Positions 54,298-62,000 of a DNA stretch of 62,000 bases are shown one piece after another; positions within the stretch are counted from its first letter, which is position 1; every line of letters begins with the position of its first letter. Under the pieces are notes generated by a model. It searched no databases. It worked only from the letters and a program-made list of their open reading frames with translations, and was not told the DNA's origin. The DNA comes from Mesostigma viride (taxonomy: Eukaryota > Streptophyta > Mesostigmatophyceae > Mesostigmatales > Mesostigmataceae). The DNA lies in contig RPFO01001642.1 of assembly GCA_009746045.1 (NCBI GenBank), positions 45,001 to 107,000 on the forward strand. The letters run 5' to 3'. The translations under genes and the position numbers were made by a program.

Positions 54298-55330
54298 TTA
54301 AGAGGAAGGCAGAGAAAAGACGCTCCGCCAAATGCGCGGGGGGCAGGCGGCGATAGCCCGAACCAGGGCGTCAGGAAGGGTGAGGGCCAAGCTCCGGTGC
54401 AATCCCACATAGTGGGCGACAGTTTTGCTGCTGCGCCAGCGACCCCGATGCTGAATATCAGCCATGCTGCGCTGCCGCAAAAAATCATAGGTAGCCCCCC
54501 CATGCCGCAGCCCGTGAATGGTAAACACCGTGTCGACCCCCAAAGCTTGCGTGGCCTGATGCCAAACCCGGCTGAACTGGGCATAATCGTAAGGGAACAC
54601 CCGCTCCCAGGCCGCCTTGCCACGCATACAAGCCCGCAAGAGGGTCTCAGTCATGACATCCTCGATCACCACAGACTGCACCTCCCCCTTAGCCGTCTTA
54701 GCTGACATCAACAACAAGGCGCCCCGCTGCGAACCCCGCAACCGAACATCAGGCTGCAAGCGCACATGGCCGACCAACAGGTTGAGCGCCTCCGATACCC
54801 GCAGGTATTGTTGGAAAATAACGATGACCATCATAGCCGCACGAGGCTGCCGCTGGAGCACCATAGTACAAGCAAGCGCAAACGCAGCCTCCCATGGAAT
54901 GGGGGGGGGGCACGAGGGGGTGCCAACGTGCGCCAGCCAGCCAAAACACTTCGTGCCAAGGCCCAATCCCGCACCTCCCGGGGGAAGTACAAATTCAGGC
55001 CCATAAGCGCATTGACACACAACTGGCGGCTGTAACACCGTGAGTGCGCCCAAGCGACATACTCGCAATAGTATTCCTCTATCGTCAAGCCGCGCAACAA
55101 GCTGCCAACCCGACCCCGCCGGCTCGCCCACCATGCGAAAAAGGACCTAAGACCCCGATGGTAAACCATCAAAGTAGCCGGCTTCACCTTGCCCTCAAGA
55201 AGGGTCAAGTAGCTAGCGCCAAGCCGAGGCCCGGGATTGGGATGAACACCCTCGCGAGTCAAATCGCGGACCCACCCGGCCACCGAGGCAGCCATGGAAA
55301 GCCCCCGCGAAGGCCCATCCGCAGGCTGAA
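54298..55330 (-). CDS. Tyrosine recombinase of the DIRS-like element
   Basis: Carries out integration of the circular DNA copy in place of an integrase. The N-terminal SAM-like part (YLTLLEGKVKPATLMVYHRG, FFAWWASRRGRV, YYCEYVAWAHSRCYSRQLCV) is in the RT frame. The catalytic part is in the overlapping frame 55134-54298: RVSEALNLLVGHV (first Arg region), the box HGLRHGGATYDFL (about 54500-54520), HRGRW, and the Tyr in VAHYVGLH (about 54410). The frame change coincides with a run of ten G (54901-54910), so a one-base length error or mutation there would explain it. All expected catalytic residues (R, H-x-x-R, H/W, Y) appear present. Confidence 0.85.
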
Positions 55331-57374
55331 GCTCACTTGGCGTCCAGACCCATTGTGAGCGGCTGCCGGTGACCAACGTAAGAGCGCACAACCGGCGGCA
55401 TTGCTTGTTTAACCGGTAAGAAGAGGAACGCCCTTTAGCCAAGCAGCCCAAAGCGGCAGTGGAGTCCACTAACCTCACCACCCGCTTACCCCATGTTCCG
55501 AGGTTCCGGGCCGAGCGCTCCACCCCCTTCACAGCGGCCCGCACTTCCTTCTCGTTGATGTGCATGGTCGAATCGCGCCAGCGACTCTTGATCCCGACGC
55601 GCCATCGCCCGTGGATGATGGCTTTTTCCGCGGCCTTGGTCAAGGGTCTAGGCCCGGCATACATGGCCTCACCTGGGGTGAGGAGGGTTGGGTAACCCCG
55701 CACCTCCCGGGCCCGAGCTAATTCCGTCACCTCAGCTGGGGCCATCTCAGCGTAGACAACCCCCTGCCCAAAACTAGACGCATCCGAGGCCACCACCACC
55801 GGAGCCAGGGCAGCCCCCCGGTCCACACGGAGCATGGGGGCCAACGCCATGGCACACTCGAGCTCATCGCGCACACCTTGCCACAAAGGTCGCGTTCGCT
55901 GGCCCCACCCCTTGAGGTTGATGAACTTAAAACTCTGCTGCCATATGGACAAGCAAGTGCGGCTGAGCATCTGCAGCCACACCCACCGGCCCACGACGGC
56001 CGCCAGCGCCTCAGCGGTAGCGCGTCCCCTCTCGAGGAGTACACGAGTGTGCGCAACCACAAGGGTGAGCTGCTTAGCTGTCGGCTCCAACACCCCATCC
56101 CGCCGGTGAACAACACCCAGAGCTTCTAGCTCGTCCTCCCCCTCCGGGCTAGCCATGATCGTCTTGTCCTTGGAGGGCACAAGGTTGTTAGGCGCGTACC
56201 CGTCTTCAATAGCACTCGCGATTAAGCGATTCACCGCCTCGCACGTGCGCCCATTGCTGACCACCAGGTCATCAATAGTGATGGATACCATAGGGGCAGG
56301 GGGGTCCTCAAGGTCGATTTGCATCTCCCTCGTGCTCTCCTCCTTGTACTCGATGGCTAGGGCGGTTGGGTTACCCCATGCATTCCGAAGCACGGTCAGC
56401 TCCCCTACACTTGTGAGGCGGTTCACCTGCCGTCTAGGATCCAAAGCGCCCGTGGCATAGAGGACCATCTCATGGATGGCTTCCCCTAGCGCTACAGCGT
56501 GGGAGTGCCCCATGGCCAGCACTTTCAGCACTGGCCACACCCTCCTCCGCCGCCCCGGCAGCCCGACATCGGTGGACCACACATCAGGTAGCCCTTGATA
56601 ATCCCACCACCACTCCGGCACTTGGATGGTATAGTAATACGAGACCAGATCGCTCTTGGCCGTGTAGCACCGACCCTTGATATAGACCTCCGAGTATATG
56701 CCCAGGTGGGGTAACACCGTCTTAGGGGGGTCCACCCACAGTGCGTTCCCCAACTTCTTATTCACAATGAGCCTTAACTCCCCCACTCCTTTGGCCACCC
56801 CAAAACATCCGTCTACCCACTTTGGCCGCGTCTCTCGGAACTCCACCATCCCCACGTCCGCTGCCCTCCCCATCAACTTGCCCCACTCCGCCATGGTGCA
56901 CCCTCGGCTGGGGGCAGGTACATTCCAATACCTCGCACTGGCAGCCACCTCCGGCTTGATGCAGTTGGCTTCGCTCGCGTACACCTCTCGCCAACTAGGT
57001 CGTAGCGCCAGCAAATCCAGCAGCTTCGCCTTTCCTGCCACCTCGCGCTTCGGCAGACTCACCCGCTCCGCCACAAGTTGTTCATACTTATTACATTTCC
57101 CATAGATTAGATCACTTCCTTCTGCGGGGCCTGTCGCAACGCCGGTTACGCGGCGACTGTACCACTCGCAGTGCTTCTTGACCCTTTTCAGGGCCTCCGC
57201 CGTTCCTCTGGAGCACGCGCCTCCAGATTTAGGCGGAGGGTCTGCCCCCCCGTGCCATAGCCAATTCAACCACGTAATCACCTTGTGTTGTAGAGTGAAG
57301 GTCCGGCGGCGGCGAGTTGCACGCTGGCGTCTGCGTGCTGACCTCACTCTCCCCCACGTAGTGCTTAGAGGCAT
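54831..57374 (-). CDS. Reverse transcriptase - RNase H of the DIRS-like element
   Basis: ATG at 57374 follows the gag stop (57422) by about 48 bases; the open frame extends upstream to 57812 but overlaps gag. RT: VGELRLIVNKKLGNALWVDP, KSDLVSYYYTIQVPEWWW (first catalytic Asp), VWPVLKVLAMGHSHAVALGE, and SITIDDLVVS with the IDD catalytic pair (about 56260-56285). RNase H: VVASDASSFGQGVVYAEM, MHINEKEVRAAVKGV, VRLVDSTAALGCLAKG and VWTPSELQPADGPSR supply D-E-D-D. The frame then runs into EGVHPNPGP (55253-55227) and the recombinase N-terminus before stopping at 54831 after the G-run. 847 codons, no internal stop. Confidence 0.9.
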   Translation of the reverse strand: MPLSTTWGRVRSARRRQRATRRRRTFTLQHKVITWLNWLWHGGADPPPKSGGACSRGTAEALKRVKKHCEWYSRRVTGVATGPAEGSDLIYGKCNKYEQLVAERVSLPKREVAGKAKLLDLLALRPSWREVYASEANCIKPEVAASARYWNVPAPSRGCTMAEWGKLMGRAADVGMVEFRETRPKWVDGCFGVAKGVGELRLIVNKKLGNALWVDPPKTVLPHLGIYSEVYIKGRCYTAKSDLVSYYYTIQVPEWWWDYQGLPDVWSTDVGLPGRRRRVWPVLKVLAMGHSHAVALGEAIHEMVLYATGALDPRRQVNRLTSVGELTVLRNAWGNPTALAIEYKEESTREMQIDLEDPPAPMVSITIDDLVVSNGRTCEAVNRLIASAIEDGYAPNNLVPSKDKTIMASPEGEDELEALGVVHRRDGVLEPTAKQLTLVVAHTRVLLERGRATAEALAAVVGRWVWLQMLSRTCLSIWQQSFKFINLKGWGQRTRPLWQGVRDELECAMALAPMLRVDRGAALAPVVVASDASSFGQGVVYAEMAPAEVTELARAREVRGYPTLLTPGEAMYAGPRPLTKAAEKAIIHGRWRVGIKSRWRDSTMHINEKEVRAAVKGVERSARNLGTWGKRVVRLVDSTAALGCLAKGRSSSYRLNKQCRRLCALTLVTGSRSQWVWTPSELQPADGPSRGLSMAASVAGWVRDLTREGVHPNPGPRLGASYLTLLEGKVKPATLMVYHRGLRSFFAWWASRRGRVGSLLRGLTIEEYYCEYVAWAHSRCYSRQLCVNALMGLNLYFPREVRDWALARSVLAGWRTLAPPRAPPPFHGRLRLRLLVLWCSSGSLVRL

Positions 57375-57421
57375 TGTAGGAAGAGGCAGTGGGAAGGGGG
57401 AGCGGTTTACCCTTTCGGTGT

Positions 57422-58480
57422 TTACTTGGTTTGCTGGGCCTTGCCCAGCTTCTCCATCATCGTGGCGCTTTGCAGGGCCATCTTCATGGCCGGGTTGCTC
57501 ACCAAGGAGGCATCTTCCTTGAGAGCAAGGAGGTGGCCAGCCACCTTCCACCCTCCTGACCCCTGGCTCTCCACTAGGAGCATGGCTGCCACCACCCTCA
57601 TGAGATACTCTACCCCAGCCAACTCCCCGGCTGCCGGCCCCAACTCCTTGAAGAGTGTGTCCATGGCCAGGGCGATGTTCATGACCACCTTCCTGCTTTC
57701 CTGGTTCCTCCACCCCCCTTGGCGAGTAGCCATGATCCAACTCTTTATCCCCCCTCCATTGTCGTTGGCATCCTCGAGCACCTCGGGGAGCACTCTCTCT
57801 TGCACCCTCCAATTCACCACTTGTGCTCGAGTGGGCAGCGTCACCCCTTTGGTCTTTTTCGGCTTCCTGGAAGCCCCATCTGCCCCGGCCAGCGCATCCT
57901 TCAATTTCGTCAGGAAATCCTCTTCCTCGGACTCCTCCTCCTCCTCCTCTTCTTTGCCCGCCTGCCCCTGCTTGCCAATAATAGCCGCCAGCTCCAAGAG
58001 CTGCTCCCTCACATCCCCCGCGGCCTTTCCCTTGCTCGGGGCTGGGCTTCCGACTTTTTTCGTCCCCTTTTTCGCCCCTTTCGTGGGCCGGCGTGGTGGC
58101 TGCATCTCCTCTTCGTCCGAGTCCGCCAAGTCCCGGGCGCTTTGGAGGGCTGCCACTAGCGCTTCGTTTGGGTCCGCTGCTGCCAGAATTTCAGGCCCGT
58201 CCACGTGGTCGACCAGCAGTCCAACGACGGACTCCAGCTGGGCCGCAGACCACCGGCTGACAGTAGTTACCCAGTCGGTCCCGAGGACCGCCTCAAAGGC
58301 AGCGCACACTTCAGGCAGGCCCGAGCAAGTGGAGAGCTCCTGATGGAGCCTTTTCTTCTGCGTCGGCCAGCCTAGTCGGCCCTTTCCCGTCTGTTTAGTA
58401 GCTGTCGGCACCTCGGGATTAGCTTTCGGTAATTGCTTCCCAGCACCTGTCGAACCTGGCTTCCGCCCGGGCTTCGGCAT
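57422..58480 (-). CDS. Gag-like protein of the DIRS-like element
   Basis: 352 residues: basic N-terminus (MPKPGRKPGSTGAGKQLPKA), a helical region (STCSGLPEVCAAFEAVLGTD), a strongly acidic stretch (KEEEEEESEEEDFLTKLKDA), then a Lys-rich segment and a C-terminal helical domain (QVVNWRVQERVLPEVLEDAN, NIALAMDTLFKELGPAAGEL). No zinc knuckle. Identity as gag rests on position as the first gene of a PAT/DIRS-type element. The frame is intact. Confidence 0.75.
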   Translation of the reverse strand: MPKPGRKPGSTGAGKQLPKANPEVPTATKQTGKGRLGWPTQKKRLHQELSTCSGLPEVCAAFEAVLGTDWVTTVSRWSAAQLESVVGLLVDHVDGPEILAAADPNEALVAALQSARDLADSDEEEMQPPRRPTKGAKKGTKKVGSPAPSKGKAAGDVREQLLELAAIIGKQGQAGKEEEEEEESEEEDFLTKLKDALAGADGASRKPKKTKGVTLPTRAQVVNWRVQERVLPEVLEDANDNGGGIKSWIMATRQGGWRNQESRKVVMNIALAMDTLFKELGPAAGELAGVEYLMRVVAAMLLVESQGSGGWKVAGHLLALKEDASLVSNPAMKMALQSATMMEKLGKAQQTK

Positions 58481-58551
58481 CCCAGCCGCTTTGCAGAAAG
58501 GAATTCTGGGCGTCAGCTACGCTGCCCCTGACCCCTGTCGCCGCCTTCGTT

Positions 58552-58932
58552 AAAACAAAAGAGACCGCCATGAGCTAGGTGAGCAAGCTTTTATCGTGTT
58601 TCAAGGCCAACGGCTCTCTACCAACGGCCAGATCCGGCAACGGCCTCTAAACAGTTTTAGCCGTCAAGTTTTACTTCAGATATTGCCTGTTGCAAACCCG
58701 TCCGCAATCACAGATCTGCTAGGAGAACCTAGACGCAAAAATCCGTCGTCAAGGTACTCAGCACACCGTCAAGGTATGGGCCGCAACAATTAGGCCATAT
58801 CTTCCGTAATACTCGTACACTAGAAGCCTAATCAACCTTATTACGATCACATCACCCAGCTCTATTTCACCTAGCATCAGCGGCTCCCCTTCCGTATCAC
58901 TATAAAGAAACTATGTTCAGAGAACCCCGATT
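58552..58932 (-). repeat. 381-bp split direct repeat, 5' terminal copy
   Basis: Same sequence as 53709-54089. It lies at the 5' end of the element, where the promoter would be. Confidence 0.9.
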
Positions 58933-59231
58933 ATTGTAGTGGGCCGAACTACGGGTCGAACATAGGGCTGATCGACCTCTAATAACCATGTCCGTGGTAA
59001 CCATCGTTACGTTATGCCATCGGACACACATCCATCGATTATTATATATCCCAATGTCACCAATATTACTCTAGATCTCAATTGTCGGCACCCTCGTATA
59101 CACATGCCGGAAGGTATGGACTTCAAACCACCTTAGGTATCTATCTCTTTTTGCATGTATCTTTTTATACCATATTTCTTTTGCCAAACTTTCTCGTGCT
59201 CACTAGGTTCGACCCTAGTCGGCACGCTAGA
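58933..59231 (-). repeat. 5' LTR of the 27.8-kb element, right piece
   Basis: Continues the LTR from ATTGTAGTGGG to CGCTAGA; the last residues differ from the CGCTACA of the other LTR by one base. Followed by GCTTG (59232-59236). Confidence 0.85.
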
Positions 59232-59975
59232 GCTTGGCTGCCACAATCTTGACATAGCTTACAGTGCGATCTATCACTGATGCCCATATTGCCGTGATCC
59301 TCACGCACCACGATGACCACGGCCTCCATCCCCGGCAAACCTTGCACACAGCGGAACTGCTGATCTAGCATGAGCTCCACTACGGGATGAAAGAAAGCCA
59401 GGCTGATCTTGATAGCCCTGTGCAGGTCAGCCTCAAACATGTGGGGCAGCGGCTCAATGTAGGTGACCTTGCTGAACCTATCCTTGACTACATATGAAAT
59501 AGGTGTCCCCCCCTTCCATGTGCATGACATCCCCCACGAGGTACCCTCGCTCCAAGGGTGGAGTCTTGGCATGCCGCCTACGCGACTTCTTCCTGATCTT
59601 GATGCAGGCAGGACACTGAGCACGCACATTCTTCAGCTCGTTGTATAAAGGTGCCCCCAACATGTGTGCCCCCTCTACTTCGGCTTGGGCCTCATGCCCG
59701 TATGCGCGGTGCATCTGGTATGCTAACAGTTTCGGGGTGACAGCCTGAGGTGCAGTGGCATTGTCAGGATTCTCAACAGGTGGGGTGACTACTGGGCCGG
59801 TAGTGACATTGGCTAACTGGGCAGCTTCAGAGGCTGCACAAAAGGCCGCCCTTGTGAGCACCTTGCCAATGTGAAGATCCACACTAGGGTGGTGTGTACC
59901 GAGAACATCTGCCCGCCCAGCATTCTCTTGCACTGTCACAACATTCCTCATAGGCCCAACCGCCCCAGTACTGTA
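59232..59975 (-). pseudogene. Integrase N-terminal half of the interrupted copia-like element (right half)
   Basis: Minus strand: HRAYGHEAQAEVEGAHMLGA and CPACIKIRKKSRRRHAKTPP (HHCC zinc part), ERGYLVGDVMHMEGGDTYF (first Asp), a frame change near 59500, DRFSKVTYIEPLPHMFEADL, VELMLDQQFRC (second Asp), VVREDHGNMGISDR (Glu region) and KIVAAK, where it breaks at GCTTG. Its continuation is at 31444. It resembles the integrase at 43300-44232 in motif order but differs widely in sequence. Upstream it is cut off near 59975. Confidence 0.8.
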
Positions 59976-59977
59976 CG

Positions 59978-60690
59978 AATCCGGTCCCGAGCGACAGCGA
60001 CGGCATGCCTTCCAGATGCTCATGAACGACATGTTGCGGCCCATCATGGGGACCGCACACCTGCCACAGGTGTCCAGTGACCTGCGCGACCCTCGCAAGG
60101 GGGACAAGCCCCCCTGGTCCTGGAAACGCACTTGCGCTCTGGCCTATCTTGATGACATCCTGGTTTACTCCAAGACCTTTGAGGAGTGCACCTGGAGGAC
60201 GTCGATACGGTCCTGCGCATCATGGAAGAAGAGCATCTCTCGGCCCGCAGGGCCAAGGTCTGTGCGGGGCGCAGCGTCGCGTTCCTGGGCCACACGCTTT
60301 CCGCAGCAGGTGTGGCCACGGACCCCGAGAAGATCGCCTTGATCTGTCCAACAGTGGCCAGCCCCGACCGACGTGAAGGGCGTGCGTAGCTTCCTGGGGA
60401 TTGCGTCCTACTACCGGCGCTTCATCCCCCGGTTTGCCACGATCGCGTCGCCCATCAACGCTCTCCCCAAGAAGGGCGTGTTCTTCGTCTGGTCGGCACA
60501 GTGCCAGCAGGCCTTTGAGGCCCTCAAGGCCAGTTTGACTGCAGCCCCTGTGCTCATGCTCCCAGACCCGTCCCTTCCTTTTGTGGTTGCGACGGATGCG
60601 GGCATGCAAGGTGGCCATCGGTGGGGTTCGGTTGCAGGACCAAGGCAAGGGCTTGCAACCCGGCGGTTGAGTATATCTCCCGCACCATGA
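59978..60690 (+). pseudogene. Ty3-type reverse transcriptase / RNase H fragment
   Basis: RHAFQMLMNDMLRPIMG, then CALAYLDDILVYSKTFEE (catalytic YLDD, about 60138-60190), HLEDVDTVLRIMEEE, VAFLGHTLSAAGVATDPEKI, GVRSFLGIASYYRRFIPRFA and the RNase H start LPDPSLPFVVATDAG. Frames change near 60185 and 60370. It begins abruptly beside the antisense integrase piece and fades at about 60760. This part (RT) is what is missing from the Ty3 genes at 49712-51599, but it lies outside that element and on the other strand. Confidence 0.9.
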
Positions 60691-60779
60691 TCCCCGCCGA
60701 GCGGAACGATCCGGTTCATCAGCAGGAGCTGCTGGCCGTGCATGGTCTACTGTTGTCACTTGCCACGCATGGCGCCATC

Positions 60780-61250
60780 ACTTGCTAGGTGCGCAGTTTG
60801 ATGCTGCCAACATCTTCGGACGCGATCCCAGTTGGCAGCGTTGTCTGTGTATTTCAGCCGGGTTGGTCAGTACGCCGTACGGATGCGAAAAAATACGGGA
60901 AAACGCATACTGGAGGCCTCCGCGTATTATACGCGTACTTTACTTCAGAATACGCGGTTTGGACTTAGAATTTTTCGGGGGTACCAGCGGGCAGCGGGCA
61001 CTGGCGCGGTGCCCAGGTTTTGGGCGCGGCGCGTTCACTGCACATTTGAGATTTTTACTACTAGAAGTAGATGCGTACAGTTCTTTTCATAAAGCGCAAG
61101 CCTTGCAAAATGTTTGGCCGGTAGGAGACAGCTAGCTAGGACTAGGTACACTAACGCATAATAACAGTGTGCCAGCAAATGCCAGCTGTGCTACTGATGG
61201 TGTAATGCAATATAGCTACGACGAGGCCAATATAGCGACTGTGCGACAGT
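60780..61250. other. Stretch without recognised genes
   Basis: Contains ATACGCG-rich words (60895-60960). Possibly the promoter side of the BED-finger gene. No repeat family identified. Confidence 0.4.
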
Positions 61251-61757
61251 GTGCAGCCATTTTCGATTTGCAGCCATGAAGAAGAATGGGATTTCGTTCT
61301 CGAGAAGAAAGAAGCAGTCACAGATGCTGTTAGTAACAAAGCGCAGTTTGTGTCGAATAAGTTCTGCTCATTTTGCAACAAGAAGTTCTCATACGGGGCG
61401 GGGGCAATCAGCGTATTCCGAGTCCGTGCACACTTTGCCGGAATCGCAGGGGAAGGGATGTTACCCTGCGACAAAATTCCACCGAATATCCGGAGCAGGT
61501 TTCTCAGGATTGCTAACAACAAGTTGCAGAAGTCAGACGCCAAGAAGCAGCACAATTTGAACAGGGCAATGGCGGAGATGGGAGGGGCTGCGCCGGCTGA
61601 CTTGTCGTCGGTTCCCAGCAAAGGCCAGCTGAGCATCACCAAATGGCTGGTTCCCGTCGACGAGAAAGGTGTCCAGCTGCTGGCTGCCGAATTTTTTATA
61701 GAGAACGGCATTGCCTTCAATGCGCTTATTGTATGGAGCTTGTTGTGGGATCCTTGA
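61251..61757 (+). CDS. BED-type zinc-finger N-terminal exon of an hAT-transposase-like protein (partial)
   Basis: 168 codons open. A Cys-x2-Cys (FVSNKFCSFCNKKFSYGAGA) followed by RVRAHFAGIAGEGMLPC gives a BED-like C-C-H-C finger at residues ~38-70 for DNA binding. KSDAKKQHNLNRAM is a basic helix. The end SITKWLVP...FFIENGIAFNA matches the segment that precedes the catalytic core in hAT transposases. After FNA the frame (LIVWSLLWDP, stop) no longer looks conserved, and a GTATGG donor near 61729 could begin an intron, the rest of the gene lying beyond the window. It may be a live transposase or a domesticated one. Confidence 0.7.
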   Translation: MQPFSICSHEEEWDFVLEKKEAVTDAVSNKAQFVSNKFCSFCNKKFSYGAGAISVFRVRAHFAGIAGEGMLPCDKIPPNIRSRFLRIANNKLQKSDAKKQHNLNRAMAEMGGAAPADLSSVPSKGQLSITKWLVPVDEKGVQLLAAEFFIENGIAFNALIVWSLLWDP

Positions 61758-61892
61758 GAGCAAGGTCCTTGTGTCTTATATCCTCTGCTGTTGTGCATTT
61801 TGTCAATGATGAATGTGCGTGTATGTGTATGGAGCTTGTTGTGGGATCCTTGAGAGCATGGTCCTTAGTTGTGTCTTATGTCCTCTCATGCA
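61732..61892. repeat. Short direct repeat pair in the presumed intron
   Basis: GTATGGAGCTTGTTGTGGGA and the following TCCTTGAGAGCA block occur at about 61730-61775 and again at 61827-61875. Confidence 0.85.
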
Positions 61893-62000
61893 TTATATAG
61901 TGGATGGCTTTCCTTACAATTAATTAACTAATTGATTCCTTACAATTCCCGTTGCAGCCTGCATTTATCATATATATTAACAAATCATAATCAGATAGGA

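Larger units (their letters stand above)
53541..58932 (-). mobile_element. DIRS/PAT-like tyrosine-recombinase retrotransposon with split direct repeats
   Basis: Read on the minus strand the order is: 381-bp repeat (58932-58552), gag-like gene, RT-RNase H, tyrosine recombinase, 132-bp repeat (54221-54090), 381-bp repeat (54089-53709), 132-bp repeat (53675-53544). This A1-ORFs-B1-A2-B2 arrangement is the split-direct-repeat layout of PAT/Ngaro elements. It has no integrase or protease and no target duplication: compared with the intact LTR at 31841-31860 it is inserted between TTACGT and TATTG without duplicating bases. Repeats appear identical by eye, so it may be recent. Confidence 0.9.
31445..59231 (-). 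mobile_element. 27.8-kb nested LTR retrotransposon (Ty3-type internal genes), GCTTG duplication
   Basis: Two LTRs bound it: 3' LTR 31445-32156 and 5' LTR 53149-59231 (split by a DIRS-like element). A tRNA-type primer site lies inside the 5' LTR and a purine tract inside the 3' LTR, both in the correct places for minus orientation. Internal genes on the minus strand are Ty3 RNase H end, integrase, chromodomain and a gag with zinc knuckle. Nested inside are a CACTA-like element, another insertion carrying a copia-like element, and the DIRS-like element. Without the CACTA-like and copia-like elements the internal region is about 9.8 kb. The LTRs differ by several short indels, so this is an older insertion. 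Confidence 0.8.

Noticed and set aside
1-62000. Prokaryotic defence, phage or other non-transposon gene system
   Set aside because: No operon-like gene clusters, Shine-Dalgarno sites or defence-type domains; the coding signals are retroelements, transposon remnants and a few eukaryotic genes.

Overview
This is a eukaryotic nuclear window, most likely from a green-lineage alga or related plant. The only recognisable host metabolic gene (687-1400, minus) is the 5' part of a UDP-arabinopyranose mutase / reversibly glycosylated polypeptide gene, with a spliceosomal intron; that family is typical of plants and green algae. There are no bacterial operons, ribosome-binding sites, CRISPR arrays, tRNAs or rRNAs that I can see. 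A second apparently intact gene encodes a Myb/SANT-like coiled-coil protein (6672-7547). A BED-finger exon of hAT-transposase type (61251-61757) lies at the right edge. Almost everything else is mobile DNA.

Region 1-8.4 kb: the mutase gene, a repeat-poor stretch with scattered LINE ends, the Myb-like gene and two hAT-type MITEs. Region 8.8-29.6 kb: a graveyard of at least three non-LTR retrotransposon (LINE) families, here called A, B and C, plus separate elements that carry only a LINE ORF1. One family-A LINE (minus, 22341 down to 13017) is split twice. A 3.8-kb inverted-repeat composite (13843-17646) sits in it with a CTGG duplication. Two inverted piggyBac-like TTAA elements (17879-20275 and 20280-21978) also sit in it, and the first of these carries a 673-bp MITE.

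Region 30-60 kb is one nested stack. The host is an LTR retrotransposon fragment with integrase followed by protease (minus; right half 59232-59975, left half 29985-31444). Its integrase ORF is interrupted by a 27.8-kb LTR retrotransposon (31445-59231, minus), which is flanked by a perfect GCTTG duplication. Nested inside that are a CACTA-like element (33789-37198), a young copia-like element (39907-47656, ACCTA duplication) inside a further split of the gag gene, and a complete DIRS/PAT-like tyrosine-recombinase retrotransposon (about 53541-58932) within the 5' LTR. Region 60-62 kb holds a Ty3 RT/RNase H fragment and the BED-finger exon.

The most interesting signals are as follows. (1) A copia-like lineage has the order integrase-protease-RT-RNase H, seen in two divergent copies, both with a DTQ protease motif. 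(2) ORF1-only LINE-like elements carry the same 3' stem-loops and tails as two different ORF2-bearing LINE families, resembling mammalian HAL1 parasitism of L1. (3) Foldback structures, each with an internal record of how it formed. Many coding regions carry single frameshifts, often near homopolymers. Some could be assembly errors, so 'broken' calls are provisional.
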